From assembly GCA_963169045.1 (NCBI GenBank), contig CAUJDF010000074.1, positions 1 to 64,000 on the forward strand: a stretch of 64,000 nucleotides of DNA, written 5' to 3'. The stretch's first letter is position 1. The number at the start of each line of letters is the position of its first letter. The stretch is from Myxococcota bacterium. Lineage in GTDB: Bacteria; Myxococcota_A; Bradymonadia; UBA7976; UBA1532. Positions 15,839-25,306 of this stretch are shown in pieces. The position numbers were made by a program, and so were the translations under genes. The notes under the pieces were generated by a model, which ran no database searches, had not been told where the DNA came from, and saw only the letters and a list, made by a program, of their open reading frames with translations.

Positions 15839-16360
15839 ATGCATCAGAAGCTCCGGCGCGCGCTGCTGCCCGGCCTGGGTCTCGTCGCCCTGCTCGGCGG
15901 CCTGTCCTGGTTCCTCATCGGACGCACGTCGTCGCCCCCGCCCCGGCTCCCGGCGGTGGCGCAGCCCGAGGCCCCCGCCGCCACGAGCACGACGAAGCCG
16001 CCTGCGAAGGCCGCGCCCGAGTCGAAGTACAACCGCCTCCCGCCGACCGTCGCGGCGCGGAAGCTCGCCAAGCAGGCGAAGCAGCTCGCCCTGGCGAACG
16101 AGACGCCGGCGATGTCGAAGCCGACCGACGCGCCGGCGCCCGGCTCGCTGCCGCGGCTGTCCACGAAGGTGATGGGCGAGCTCGCCCGCAGCACCGCTCA
16201 AAAGCGCGCGTTCGACGATCCCGCCCTGCGCCGGCGTCTGCACACGATCTCGACGGCCAGCCGCCGCCTGAGCGACGGCTCGCCGGCGGCCCGCAGGATC
16301 CCCCGCATCACGCGCGCCGACTCGGTCCGCGACGTCCAGGTCGACAAGAAGCCGCGCTGA
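15839..16360 (+). CDS. Small N-terminally anchored membrane protein
   Basis: 173 residues from ATG 15839. A single hydrophobic segment (LLPGLGLVALLGGLSWFLI, residues 9-27) is followed by a Pro/Ala-rich, low-complexity linker and a basic helical C-terminal part (residues 60-173). No known domain is seen. The layout suggests an inner-membrane-anchored periplasmic protein. Three bases separate its stop from the start of the next gene, a membrane hydrolase, so the pair is probably one transcript. Confidence 0.6.
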   Translation: MHQKLRRALLPGLGLVALLGGLSWFLIGRTSSPPPRLPAVAQPEAPAATSTTKPPAKAAPESKYNRLPPTVAARKLAKQAKQLALANETPAMSKPTDAPAPGSLPRLSTKVMGELARSTAQKRAFDDPALRRRLHTISTASRRLSDGSPAARRIPRITRADSVRDVQVDKKPR

Positions 16361-16363
16361 CCC

Positions 16364-17425
16364 GTGGACAACCTCGCCCACGGCCTCTTCGGCGCCGCCC
16401 TCGCCGAGACGGGCCTGAAGCGCGTCAGCCCGCTGGCCACCGCCACCCTCGTCATCGGCGCCAACCTGCCCGACGTCGACGCCGTCACGGTCCTGCTCGG
16501 CCGCGACGCCGCGCTGCTGCACCGCCGCGGCTGGACTCACGGCGTGCTCGCGATGGCCATCCTGCCCTTCGCGCTGACCGCGGCGATGCTGCTCTGGGAC
16601 CGCCTCGTGCGCAGACGCAAGGGAAAGGCGCCCGTCCGGGCCGGCCCATTGCTGGCGCTGAGCTTCCTCTCGGTGCTCTCGCACCCGCTGCTCGACCTGC
16701 TCAACACCTACGGCGTGCGGCTGCTCATGCCGTTCGACGGGCGCTGGTTCTACGGCGACGCGCTCTTCATCGTCGATCCGTGGCTCTGGCTGATCATGGG
16801 CGCGGCGGTCGTGCTCGCGCGCGGCCGCGGCCGGCTCGGGACGGCCGCGTGGATGGTGCTCGGGGCCGCCGCCAGCGCGCTCGTCCTCGGCTTCGGCGCC
16901 GTGCCGCTGGCGGCGAAGATCGCCTGGCTCGCCGGCGTCGGCGCCATCGTGGTGTTGCGCCTCGCCGGCCCCACGCCGCGCGCCGTCGCGCGCCTCGCGC
17001 TCGGCTGCGTCGTGGCGCTCGCGGTCTACGTCGCCGCCATGGTCGCCGGCACCCGGGCCGCCGTCGCCGCGGCCCGCGCGCACCAGGCCGGCACCGACGT
17101 CGCCATGGCCGGCCCCGTCGCGGCCGATCCGTTCGTGCGCGAGGGCATCGTCCGCGCCGGTGGCGTCTACCGCCGCTTCGTCGCGCGCTGGGGCGGCGAC
17201 CTCGAGTGGGTGGGCGATCCCGTGCCGCACGCGCCGCCGGACGCAGTCGTCGAGCGCGCGCTCGCACAGCGTCCCGGCCTGCGGAACTGGCTGCGCTTTC
17301 CGGCCTTCCGCGCCGAGCGGCGGCCCGACGGCGGCTTCACGGTTCGGGTCTGGGATCTGCGCTACGTCTGGCCGGGGGAGTCGTCGCGGGGCATCGGGAT
17401 GGCGGTGATCGAGGTCGCCCCCTGA
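16364..17425 (+). CDS. YdjM-like membrane-bound metal-dependent hydrolase
   Basis: 353 residues from GTG 16364. The N-terminus DNLAHGLFGAALAETGL, then IGANLPDVDAV, RRGWTHGVL and LSVLSHPLLDLLNTYG, carries the His and Asp residues of the YdjM/DUF457 family of inner-membrane hydrolases, with the usual run of hydrophobic helices (residues 60-235). A periplasmic-looking C-terminal domain of about 100 residues (GGVYRRFVARWGG onwards) is extra. The substrate is unknown; some family members are DNA-damage regulated or lipid-related. It follows the small membrane protein directly. Confidence 0.82.
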   Translation: MDNLAHGLFGAALAETGLKRVSPLATATLVIGANLPDVDAVTVLLGRDAALLHRRGWTHGVLAMAILPFALTAAMLLWDRLVRRRKGKAPVRAGPLLALSFLSVLSHPLLDLLNTYGVRLLMPFDGRWFYGDALFIVDPWLWLIMGAAVVLARGRGRLGTAAWMVLGAAASALVLGFGAVPLAAKIAWLAGVGAIVVLRLAGPTPRAVARLALGCVVALAVYVAAMVAGTRAAVAAARAHQAGTDVAMAGPVAADPFVREGIVRAGGVYRRFVARWGGDLEWVGDPVPHAPPDAVVERALAQRPGLRNWLRFPAFRAERRPDGGFTVRVWDLRYVWPGESSRGIGMAVIEVAP

Positions 17426-17426
17426 G

Positions 17427-18527
17427 TCACTTGTTGAGGTGGTTGACCTCGTAGGTGCCGGAGCCCTTGATCTGCTGCGTCTCGGCGCCGCTCTTCACCT
17501 CGAAGGTGAAGTCGACGAGGTAGTCGTAGAGCACGGGCTTCGAGTAGCGGCCGACGACCGCCGCCTTCAGGCCGCCCATCTGCTCGAGGTAGTCCTTGCG
17601 CTTCTCGAGCTTGCTCTTCTTGATCGCCGCCCGGAACATGCGGCTCCCGTCCTCGGCGTCCTTGCCCTGGAGCGTGAACGACTCCGGCACCCGATACTTG
17701 TTCTCGTGCTTCTCGTCGGTCATGAGCGCCGTCGGGTTGAACTGGTAGTCGAACGACTCGATCAGCACCTCGCTGCCCTTGACGATGAGCAGGTAGGGGA
17801 TGCGCAGGCCGCCGTACTCGTCGTTGAGGCCGAGCTCGCGCATGTAGATGCCGTACTCGCCCTGCTGCGCGTGGAAGTCGAGCGTCCACCGCGCCTGGCT
17901 GTACATCATCTCGTCGCCCCAGGTGTGGCTGCCCCAGCCCTTGCCCTCGATGGTCTTCCACTCGCCGCCGTTCTGCCGGTAGCGGGCTTCCACCTTCGAC
18001 AGCGGGAACACCGTCACGTCGAAGGCCTTGGAATCCTTGCCGAATTGAACCTGGCCGCCGCGCGGGCGCCAGGCGCGGGCGATGGGGGTGAAGACCACCT
18101 CGAAGGCATCGCCGCCGACCTCGTTCTTGAACACCAGGCGCTCGGGGGTGCCCGAGACCTGGGCGTTCTTCACGTCGATCTGGAAAGTCTCGCCGCCGGC
18201 GTTCTTCCAGCCGTCCTTCTCGGTCTCGTGCTTCCACTCGAACTTGTGGCCGTCGACCGACAGCCGGCTCTTGGCCTCGAGCTTGTGGTCGCCGACGCCG
18301 AGGTTCGCGATGCCGATCGAGAAGTAGAAGCTGCCGCGGTCGCCGAAATCGCCATTGAACGTGTACTTGTCCCAGTACTCGTCCGAATCCTTCATCGCGG
18401 GCTTGAGGTGCTTCGTCTTGACGACGGTGCGCGGACCGCCCCACGGGCGGACGGGCTCGGCCGCCGCGGCGCTGCCGGCGGCGAGCAGGAGACCGAGCGT
18501 CAACGTCAGCGGGATTCGGGCGGTCAC
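17427..18527 (-). CDS. Exported Svf1/CrtC-like double-lipocalin protein
   Basis: 366 residues. A cleavable signal peptide ends near residue 24 (LGLLLAAGSAAAA-EP). The body reads as the AttH/hydroxyneurosporene-synthase fold: WDKYTFNGDFGDRGSFYFSIGIAN, KGWGSHTWGDEMM, FDYQFNPTALMTDEKHENKY and DYLVDFTFEVKSG. Such proteins bind or hydrate hydrophobic molecules, for example carotenoids (CrtC) or lipids (Svf1). With a signal peptide it acts in the periplasm. It sits tail-to-tail with the YdjM-like gene, one base apart. The substrate is unknown; hopanoid or lipid binding is a guess from context. Confidence 0.75.
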   Translation of the reverse strand: MTARIPLTLTLGLLLAAGSAAAAEPVRPWGGPRTVVKTKHLKPAMKDSDEYWDKYTFNGDFGDRGSFYFSIGIANLGVGDHKLEAKSRLSVDGHKFEWKHETEKDGWKNAGGETFQIDVKNAQVSGTPERLVFKNEVGGDAFEVVFTPIARAWRPRGGQVQFGKDSKAFDVTVFPLSKVEARYRQNGGEWKTIEGKGWGSHTWGDEMMYSQARWTLDFHAQQGEYGIYMRELGLNDEYGGLRIPYLLIVKGSEVLIESFDYQFNPTALMTDEKHENKYRVPESFTLQGKDAEDGSRMFRAAIKKSKLEKRKDYLEQMGGLKAAVVGRYSKPVLYDYLVDFTFEVKSGAETQQIKGSGTYEVNHLNK

Positions 18528-18614
18528 GGCTGCTCCTTCGTTTCTGGCTCGACCGCAGGGACGCCCTGGGGCCGGGCCGCATTCAAACGCGCGCGGCCGG
18601 CTCCGTCAACGAAG

Positions 18615-20966
18615 CTACTTGGCGTAGCCCCACGCCTTGAGCGCGTCTTCGAGGTCCTTGCCGAGCGCCGCCGCCGAGGTGGACTCGGGGCCGCCGTCGA
18701 GCAGGGGACGGCGCCAGAGGACGGGCTCGGGGGCCGGCCCCGGGTCGTCGACGGCGAGGAGCGAGGGTGCGTCGGCGGGCCCGATGGCGACCGGCGGGCC
18801 TTCGAGGAAGGGCAGGCCCAGCGCGCCGCCGCGCAAGCGCGGGGCCCCGGCCACGTGCAGCCGGAAGCGCGCCTCGGGCGGCGCCGCGAAGGAGAGCTCG
18901 CGCGGCACGGGCGCCGGCAGCACCACCCGCCAGCCGCCGGGCTGCGCGACCACGGCACGGTCGTCGCGGTCCGCGAGCGGCGGGCCCACCGGACCTCGCG
19001 CGTCGACCACCCACGGCTCGTCCCGCGCCGGCAGGCGCAGCGTCCACAGCTCCGGCGGGTCCGGCCGCAGCGCCTGCCACAGCGCCCGCATGCGCGCGAC
19101 GTCGGCGGGCCGCTCGGCCGCGACGTCGCGCAGCTCGTCGGGATCCTCGCGCAGGTCGTACAGCGCCTCCGGCTGCCACGTCCACGGACCGTCGCCGCCC
19201 TCGGGGCCGACGAGGTCCGCCCCCGGCCGCCGCCGCACGTACTTCAGGCCGTCGGCCCGCACCGCGTCGAGGTTGCGGCCCTGCATCAGCACCGGCGAGT
19301 CGGCGATCGGCCCCGCCGGATCGTACGCCCGCCCGCGGAACGAGGGCTCCGCCGGCAGCCCGACCAGCTTCAGGAGCGTCGGCGCCTGGTCGAGCACCTG
19401 CACCTGGGCGGCGATGCGGGTGCCCGCGTGGGCGCGCCCCGGCAGCCGCATGACCCAGGGCACGCGGATCTCCTCGTCGAAGCCGCTGTGCCCGTGTCGG
19501 TACCGCGTGGTCTCGCGCAGGTAGTAGGTGTACGGCGCGTCGTCGCGGGCGGAGATCGCGAAGGCGTGGGCGTCGTCGAGCTGCTCCCCGTGGTCGCTCG
19601 TCACGAGGACCAGGGTGTTCCCGGCCAGGCCGGCGCGCTCGAGGATGTCGAGCAGGCGCCCGAGGTACGCGTCGGCGTAGGCGACCTCGCCGAGGTACAG
19701 ATCGCGGTCCAGCGGCCCGCGCAGGCCCGTCTGCGCGAGGTAGTCGCGCGGCGGACGGTACTTGTAGTGCGGCGTCTCCGGGTTGAAGAAGATGAAGAAG
19801 GGTGCGTCGCCCTCGCGCGCGAGGAAGTCCTCGATGGCGTCGATCAGCGTCAGCGGGTGATCCATGTGACGTGGATCGTCCTGGATGCGCTCGAAGCCGA
19901 AGTCCACGCCCGTCGGCATGAACGGCGAGGCGAACACGTTGCTCATGGCGGCGAACGTGTTGTAGCCGGCGTCGCGGAAGGCGTGAACCAGCGTGCGATG
20001 ACGCATCCGGCGCCAGTTGGCGAGCTCGGTGGGCGTATTGCCGCTGCGCCAGTAGCGGATGCCGAGCGCGCCGGGCAGCTGGCTCGTCCAGAACGAGGCG
20101 TGGCTGGACTTGGACCAGTTGCCGTTGGCGAAGGTGTGCTCGAAGATGACGCCTTCGCGGGCGAGCGCGTCGAGCCGCGGCGACGCCCCGCGGTCGTTGC
20201 CGTGCAGGCCCAGCGCCCAGGGCATCAGCGTGTCGATGTTGACGACGATGACGTTCGGCGGCCGCTCGCCCGCGGGCCTCCATAGCGTCGGGTGCGCGAT
20301 CAGCAGGTGCGCGTCCGGCGGGCCCTCGGCCCGGAACGTCAGCGTCCCGTCCGCGCAGGCCGGCACCGCCACCTCGACGTCCTGCCAGCCCCAGCGCTCC
20401 ACGGGCCAGCGCACCAGCGCCCGCGGCGCGGCGCCGCACGCCTGCTCGAGCACGACCGTCGCAGGCGGGCGCGCGTCCCCGCGGACGGCGGCCACGCGCC
20501 CCAGACCGAGCCGCAGCAGCGCCCCCTCGGGCGCGTCGGTCGCGACGTGGGCGCGCGCCCCACCGGGCAGCCAGAGCGCGTAACGTCCCTGATAGGAAGA
20601 GGAATCGGCGGCCTTCGGCGGCCCGCCCACCACGTCGTAACGCTCGCCGAGCGCGACGGCCCGCAGGTGGTCGGCCAGCACGATCGGCACCGAGAGCGCC
20701 AGCGGATCGGCCTGGTGCGGGTAGCGCCGGAAGTCGTCCCGGCTCGCCGCCGCCACCCCCTCGACCTCGGTGACGCGCTCGAGGAGCCGAGCATGTACCC
20801 GCAGCGCCGGTCGCGTGAGGGGCTCGATGCGCAGCGGCGCGTTCACGCGGTCCGCCCGGGTGGGGAACATGAGGGCCAGGGCGATCGCCGCCGCCGCGAG
20901 GCCCGCCACGACGAGGCCCGCGAGCACCTTCGGCCACCGCCGCCGCCTGCGCGCCGGCCCGCTCAC
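18615..20966 (-). CDS. Membrane-anchored sulfatase-fold hydrolase
   Basis: 783 residues. A basic N-terminus and one membrane segment (about 15-35) anchor a periplasmic enzyme. The sulfatase/alkaline-phosphatase fold starts near residue 230: NVIVVNIDTLMPW (metal-binding Asp pair), FANGNWSKSSHASFWTS, FFNPETPHYKYRP and VTSDHGEQLDD. The FGly-forming motif C/S-x-P-x-R is not present; S-K-S-S-H occupies its place. The enzyme may therefore use Ser instead of formylglycine, as phosphotransferase-type relatives use Thr, or be altered in specificity. The C-terminal 150 residues after ALYDLREDPDELRDVA are a beta-rich extension. Confidence 0.85.
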   Translation of the reverse strand: MSGPARRRRRWPKVLAGLVVAGLAAAAIALALMFPTRADRVNAPLRIEPLTRPALRVHARLLERVTEVEGVAAASRDDFRRYPHQADPLALSVPIVLADHLRAVALGERYDVVGGPPKAADSSSYQGRYALWLPGGARAHVATDAPEGALLRLGLGRVAAVRGDARPPATVVLEQACGAAPRALVRWPVERWGWQDVEVAVPACADGTLTFRAEGPPDAHLLIAHPTLWRPAGERPPNVIVVNIDTLMPWALGLHGNDRGASPRLDALAREGVIFEHTFANGNWSKSSHASFWTSQLPGALGIRYWRSGNTPTELANWRRMRHRTLVHAFRDAGYNTFAAMSNVFASPFMPTGVDFGFERIQDDPRHMDHPLTLIDAIEDFLAREGDAPFFIFFNPETPHYKYRPPRDYLAQTGLRGPLDRDLYLGEVAYADAYLGRLLDILERAGLAGNTLVLVTSDHGEQLDDAHAFAISARDDAPYTYYLRETTRYRHGHSGFDEEIRVPWVMRLPGRAHAGTRIAAQVQVLDQAPTLLKLVGLPAEPSFRGRAYDPAGPIADSPVLMQGRNLDAVRADGLKYVRRRPGADLVGPEGGDGPWTWQPEALYDLREDPDELRDVAAERPADVARMRALWQALRPDPPELWTLRLPARDEPWVVDARGPVGPPLADRDDRAVVAQPGGWRVVLPAPVPRELSFAAPPEARFRLHVAGAPRLRGGALGLPFLEGPPVAIGPADAPSLLAVDDPGPAPEPVLWRRPLLDGGPESTSAAALGKDLEDALKAWGYAK

Positions 20967-21091
20967 CGGGCCCCGGATTCACGTGGGTTCGTCATGCGGA
21001 GCGCATTCTACGGGAGCCGCGCCGGAAGGGGGTTTCACGGCCCGCGGTGCGAAACGTGCAGGCCCCCCCGGTTCCGGCTACCCTGCGCCCG

Positions 21092-24000
21092 ATGCGGAAA
21101 GCTCCCGAGGTCGTCCGGAGGCGCGTGGCGCGCCTCTATCAGAAGATCTCGGCGAACATCGTGCTCATCGGGGCGTTCTTCGGGCTCCTCTGGTGCCTGG
21201 TGTACTTCACGGTGAACTCGACGTTCGCCTGGGAGGTCTTCGACGGGCTCGTCAACCGCCTGTTCTCGGGCCGCATCGGCTTCTCGCGCGTCAGCTGGGG
21301 CCCGCTGCCCTGGCAGGTGAAGGTGCTCGAGCCCGTGCTGATCGACCCGCGCGGGCAGGTCGTCGTCGAAGCGCGCGAGGTGCACGCCTCGGTCGACCTG
21401 ACCGCGCTGCTCGAGGGCAACATCTTCGCCGACGACGTCGTCGTCCGCGGCGCGGTCATGAACCTCGTCGAGCGCCCCTTCGGCGATCCCGAGAAGAAGC
21501 GCACGAAGATCTTCACCATCGAGGAGGTCTTCCGGCCGCCGGTCTGGGAGCCGGACGACGGCGTGCCGGGCCAGCCGCCGCACCTGCGCTTCCACGCGGC
21601 GCTCGTGGAAGCGCGCTACGTACAGGACATCCCGGGCGCGCGCCTGCAGGCGGACGGCGCCGTCATTCGCAACGGGTACTTCGAGCTCGACGCGCGCAGG
21701 CCGGCGCCCATCCGCATGGGCGCCGAGAGCGCCGAGGTGCGCCGCGTCGACCTGATGGTGGGCGGACCCGAGGTCGACGCGCCGTTGTACCGCTGGGTGG
21801 TCACCGACTTCGCCGTCTCCCAGTTCCGCTGGCCCTCGGCGTCCCTGGCCGGGGACGGCCTCGACGCGGCGCGCGCGACCTTCCGCGTCGGCGGCGATCC
21901 GTTCGAGATCCAGGGTTTCAAGCTCGGCCTGAGCGGGCCGGGCCTGCCGTTCCTCCATGCGCACGTGAAGGCCACGCTGGCCGACGTCGCGCCGCACCTC
22001 GCGCCGTTCGGGGTCGACTTCCTGAGAGGACCGGTCACGCTCGAGCTCCAGGGCGAGGGTGAGATCGACTCCTTCGACGGGCGCTTCCGGCTCGCGGGAC
22101 CGGACCTGCGGGTCTTCGAGTGGCGCGCGACCGACTGGAGCGTGGCCGGCGGCGTCCGCAACAACGCGGTGACGCTCGAGCGGCTCGACACCGCGGCGCT
22201 CGGCGGCCGCGTGCAGGTCGAAGGGGCGTTCGACCTCGAGCGCGCGCGCGGACACGCCTTCGTGCGCCTCGCCGGCGTGCGCCCCGACCTCGCGCCGGTG
22301 CCCCTGCCCTCCGCGGTCGCCCCGCTCGTGGCTGGCGTGGTCACCGGCCGCCTCGGCGCCAGCGTGGTCGACGCCTTCTCGCCGACGCCGCGCGCCTCCG
22401 CCGACGCCGACCTCGTGCTCGAGCGCCGCGGCGCCGGCCCCTACGGGCTGCCGCCGCGCACCGCGCTGCAGGTTGCCGCCACCTACGGCCCCGACCGCGC
22501 CGTGCGCGTGCACAGCCTCGACGTGCGCCCCGGCGAGGACCGGGTGACCGCCCGCGGCGAGATCGACCTCGACGGCCGCACGCTCGACGTGCGCGGCCAG
22601 GCGCAAATCACCCAGGTTTCCAGGTACTTGCAGACGTTCGGCCTCGACCTCGCCGGCCGTGTGGGCGCCCGCTTCCGGGCCCGCGGCGCGCTCGCCTCCC
22701 CCACGATCGAGGGCGACGTGGACGGCGACGGCGTGCAGTTCGCCGACTTCCCGCCCGCCGCCGTGGAGGCCCGCGCCCGCTTCGCCGGCGGGCGCCTCCA
22801 CCTCGACCCGGCGACGGTGACGACCGCCAGCGGGACGGCGACGGCGCGCGGCGTCCTCGACCTCGTGCGCCCCGGCACGCCGCTCGACCTGCGCGTCGGG
22901 GCCCGCGCGGTCGACCTCGAAGCGTTGCCGCTCCCGGTGGACGTCGGCGGCCAGGTCGACGCCGAGGTCGCGATCGCCGGCCCCGCCGCCCGGCCGCGCC
23001 TCTCCGGCCGCGTCGCGGTCCGGGCGCCGCGGTGGCAGCAGCTCCAGTTCGAGCGCCTCGAGGCGGCGGGGAGCTTCGCCGGCGACGCGGTCAAGGTCGA
23101 GGACCTGCGCCTCGCCGACGCCAAGGGGGAGCGCGTCGCGCTGTCGGGCGAGGTCTCGCTGTCGAAGGCGAGCTACCGGGCCCGCGGCCGCCTCACCGAC
23201 ATCCCGCTCGACGTCGTCAACCGGTTCGTGGAGGCGCCGCTGCCGATCCGCGGCACGCTCAACGCCGAGATCGACGGCGAGGGGACCTTCGCCGACCCGC
23301 GCGGCGAGGGGAAGGTCGAGCTCACCGGCGTCGGCTGGGACGTGTACGAGGGCGGCGACGCCACGCTGCGCGTGAAGGCCGAGGACCACGTGTTGTCGGC
23401 GAGCGGCCAGCTCTTCGGCCTCGCCACGCTCGACGCCGCCGTGCCCACGCTCCCCGGTGGCCTGCCCGCGCGCGCCACGCTGCTGATCGACGGCCTCGAT
23501 CTCCACGAGCGCCTGCCGCAGCTCGCGAAGGCGGGCGTCCAGCTTCGCCTGGCGGGCAAGATCGACGCCACCGCCGACGTCTTCGCCGGTGAGCTGCAGG
23601 AGGTGAAGGTCGACCTCTCGCGCCTGCGCCTGAGCACGCCGCAGATCACGCTCGAGAACGACGGCGCCATCGCCGTGAGCCTGCGCCACGGCGTGGTGAA
23701 CCTGGACCGCCTGCAGCTGCAGACGCGCGGGCAGCGGGTCGCCGTGAGCGGCACGATGGGCATGGCCGGCGATCTCGACGTCCGGCTCGTGGGCGATCTC
23801 GACCTGGGCATCGTCGCCCCGTTCGTGCAGGACACCTTCACACACCTGGACGGAGCCGCCGCGCTCGACATCAACCTGCAGGGCAACGTGTTCGGGCAGT
23901 ACCTCGACGTGACGCCCGACGGCCATGTGCGCCTGCACCACGCCCGCATGACGCCGCGATCCTCAGTGGTGGGCAGCGAGCTGGTGCTGTCCGAGCCATG

Positions 24001-25306
24001 CGAGCTGCTCGTGGCGCCGCCGCAGTCGGAGGGCTACGGTCCGGCGATGAAACCGGGCACGTTCGAGGTCCGGTTGGCCGATACGCGCACGCAAGGAGCG
24101 AACGAGGTGCCGAACCGGCTCGTCGTCCGCCGCGACGAGGGCGAGATCCGCATCACCGAGCTGCGCCTGTCTTTCGACGACTTCCTCCCCGGCACGCTCT
24201 ACACCTCCCTCGATGCCACGGGCGTGCGCCTCGTCATTCCGGGCACAATGCGCGCCACGATCGACGCGAGCGACCTCGTCGTGGCGATCACCGGGTTGCG
24301 TCAGCTCGAGCGTGGTCAGATCAACGTCAGCGGCGACGTGAACGTGGCCCGCGGCGACTACACCGCCGACCTGCTCAGCACGTCGGACCTCACGGGCGGC
24401 GTGCGGCAGAACCTGAGCGCCGTCTCGCGTGCGCAGCAGATCAGCGTGTTCGAACGCGTGCCGCTGCTGCAGCGGCTCTACGTCGACCTGAACATCACCG
24501 GCGACAACGACATCTTCGTTCGCAACAACGTGGCCGTCTTCGAGCTGGACCTGGAGATCCGGCCGCAGCTGCGCGTCCGTGGCTTCTTGTACTCGTCCCA
24601 GGACACGCGCGAGGAGGACCAGCTCACGCTCGAGGGCTCGGTCGAGACCGTTCGCGAGACGTCGAAGATCGTGTACGCCTCGCGCGAGTTCGACGTGAAC
24701 AGCGGCCGCGTGGACTTCGGCCGCGGCAGCTTCCTCGAGGGCAGCGTCGAGGCGAACCACGTCTTCCGCATCGCCACGAACAGCGCCGCGACGGGTGGCG
24801 GCGGCGCGACCGAGTACGAGCAGGCCGAAGTCATCCTCGCGGTTTCCTTCAGGATTCCGTTCCGCGGCGCGAAGCCCGAGCTCGAGCTGAGCCTCAACAG
24901 CTCGAGCGGCGCGTACAGCCAGAGCGACCTCGCCACGCTGGTGGCGACGGGCCGCCTGCCGTCCGACGTCAGCGGCGCCGCCAGCGCCCAGCCGGCGCTG
25001 GAGCTGGCGCTCGGCCCGGTGCTCGGCCTCATCGAGCGCCCGCTCGAGGAGACGCTCGACCTCGACCGCGTGCAGTTCACGCCGATCTCGACCGGCGCGC
25101 TCGTCATCGAGGCCGACAAGGAGCTCTCGCGGCGCCTGCGGCTCTACTCGTCGACCCCTGTCGGCGAGGGCGACACCGAGTCGACGCGCACGTTCGGCCT
25201 GACGTACCAGCTCAACAACTACCTGTTCGGCGAGCTGAAGGGCGAGCGCGTCGACCTCGTCGACCGCACCACCGGGAACCTGCGCCTGCACCTGAGCTTC
25301 GATTGA
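21092..25306 (+). CDS. tamB: TamB-like translocation and assembly protein (DUF490)
   Basis: 1404 residues from ATG 21092; GTG 21047 in frame is less likely because the translation begins with low-complexity residues. One membrane helix (ANIVLIGAFFGLLWCLVYFTV, about residues 22-42) anchors the protein in the inner membrane. The rest is a long beta-helical/AsmA-like body with repeated DLDxRxLDVRG and GEVSLSKASYRARG patterns. It ends in the conserved DUF490 domain (LRQLERGQINVSGDVNVARGDY, FNVNSGRVDFG-like FDVNSGRVDFG, LSLNSSSGAYSQSDLATLVATG). TamB forms a hydrophobic groove between membranes, moving lipid or outer-membrane proteins with TamA. It overlaps the next gene by one base. Confidence 0.88.
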   Translation: MRKAPEVVRRRVARLYQKISANIVLIGAFFGLLWCLVYFTVNSTFAWEVFDGLVNRLFSGRIGFSRVSWGPLPWQVKVLEPVLIDPRGQVVVEAREVHASVDLTALLEGNIFADDVVVRGAVMNLVERPFGDPEKKRTKIFTIEEVFRPPVWEPDDGVPGQPPHLRFHAALVEARYVQDIPGARLQADGAVIRNGYFELDARRPAPIRMGAESAEVRRVDLMVGGPEVDAPLYRWVVTDFAVSQFRWPSASLAGDGLDAARATFRVGGDPFEIQGFKLGLSGPGLPFLHAHVKATLADVAPHLAPFGVDFLRGPVTLELQGEGEIDSFDGRFRLAGPDLRVFEWRATDWSVAGGVRNNAVTLERLDTAALGGRVQVEGAFDLERARGHAFVRLAGVRPDLAPVPLPSAVAPLVAGVVTGRLGASVVDAFSPTPRASADADLVLERRGAGPYGLPPRTALQVAATYGPDRAVRVHSLDVRPGEDRVTARGEIDLDGRTLDVRGQAQITQVSRYLQTFGLDLAGRVGARFRARGALASPTIEGDVDGDGVQFADFPPAAVEARARFAGGRLHLDPATVTTASGTATARGVLDLVRPGTPLDLRVGARAVDLEALPLPVDVGGQVDAEVAIAGPAARPRLSGRVAVRAPRWQQLQFERLEAAGSFAGDAVKVEDLRLADAKGERVALSGEVSLSKASYRARGRLTDIPLDVVNRFVEAPLPIRGTLNAEIDGEGTFADPRGEGKVELTGVGWDVYEGGDATLRVKAEDHVLSASGQLFGLATLDAAVPTLPGGLPARATLLIDGLDLHERLPQLAKAGVQLRLAGKIDATADVFAGELQEVKVDLSRLRLSTPQITLENDGAIAVSLRHGVVNLDRLQLQTRGQRVAVSGTMGMAGDLDVRLVGDLDLGIVAPFVQDTFTHLDGAAALDINLQGNVFGQYLDVTPDGHVRLHHARMTPRSSVVGSELVLSEPCELLVAPPQSEGYGPAMKPGTFEVRLADTRTQGANEVPNRLVVRRDEGEIRITELRLSFDDFLPGTLYTSLDATGVRLVIPGTMRATIDASDLVVAITGLRQLERGQINVSGDVNVARGDYTADLLSTSDLTGGVRQNLSAVSRAQQISVFERVPLLQRLYVDLNITGDNDIFVRNNVAVFELDLEIRPQLRVRGFLYSSQDTREEDQLTLEGSVETVRETSKIVYASREFDVNSGRVDFGRGSFLEGSVEANHVFRIATNSAATGGGGATEYEQAEVILAVSFRIPFRGAKPELELSLNSSSGAYSQSDLATLVATGRLPSDVSGAASAQPALELALGPVLGLIERPLEETLDLDRVQFTPISTGALVIEADKELSRRLRLYSSTPVGEGDTESTRTFGLTYQLNNYLFGELKGERVDLVDRTTGNLRLHLSFD

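Noticed and set aside
21047-21091. GTG start for TamB
   Set aside because: The peptide upstream of ATG 21092 is unlike TamB N-termini and would lie before the membrane anchor.
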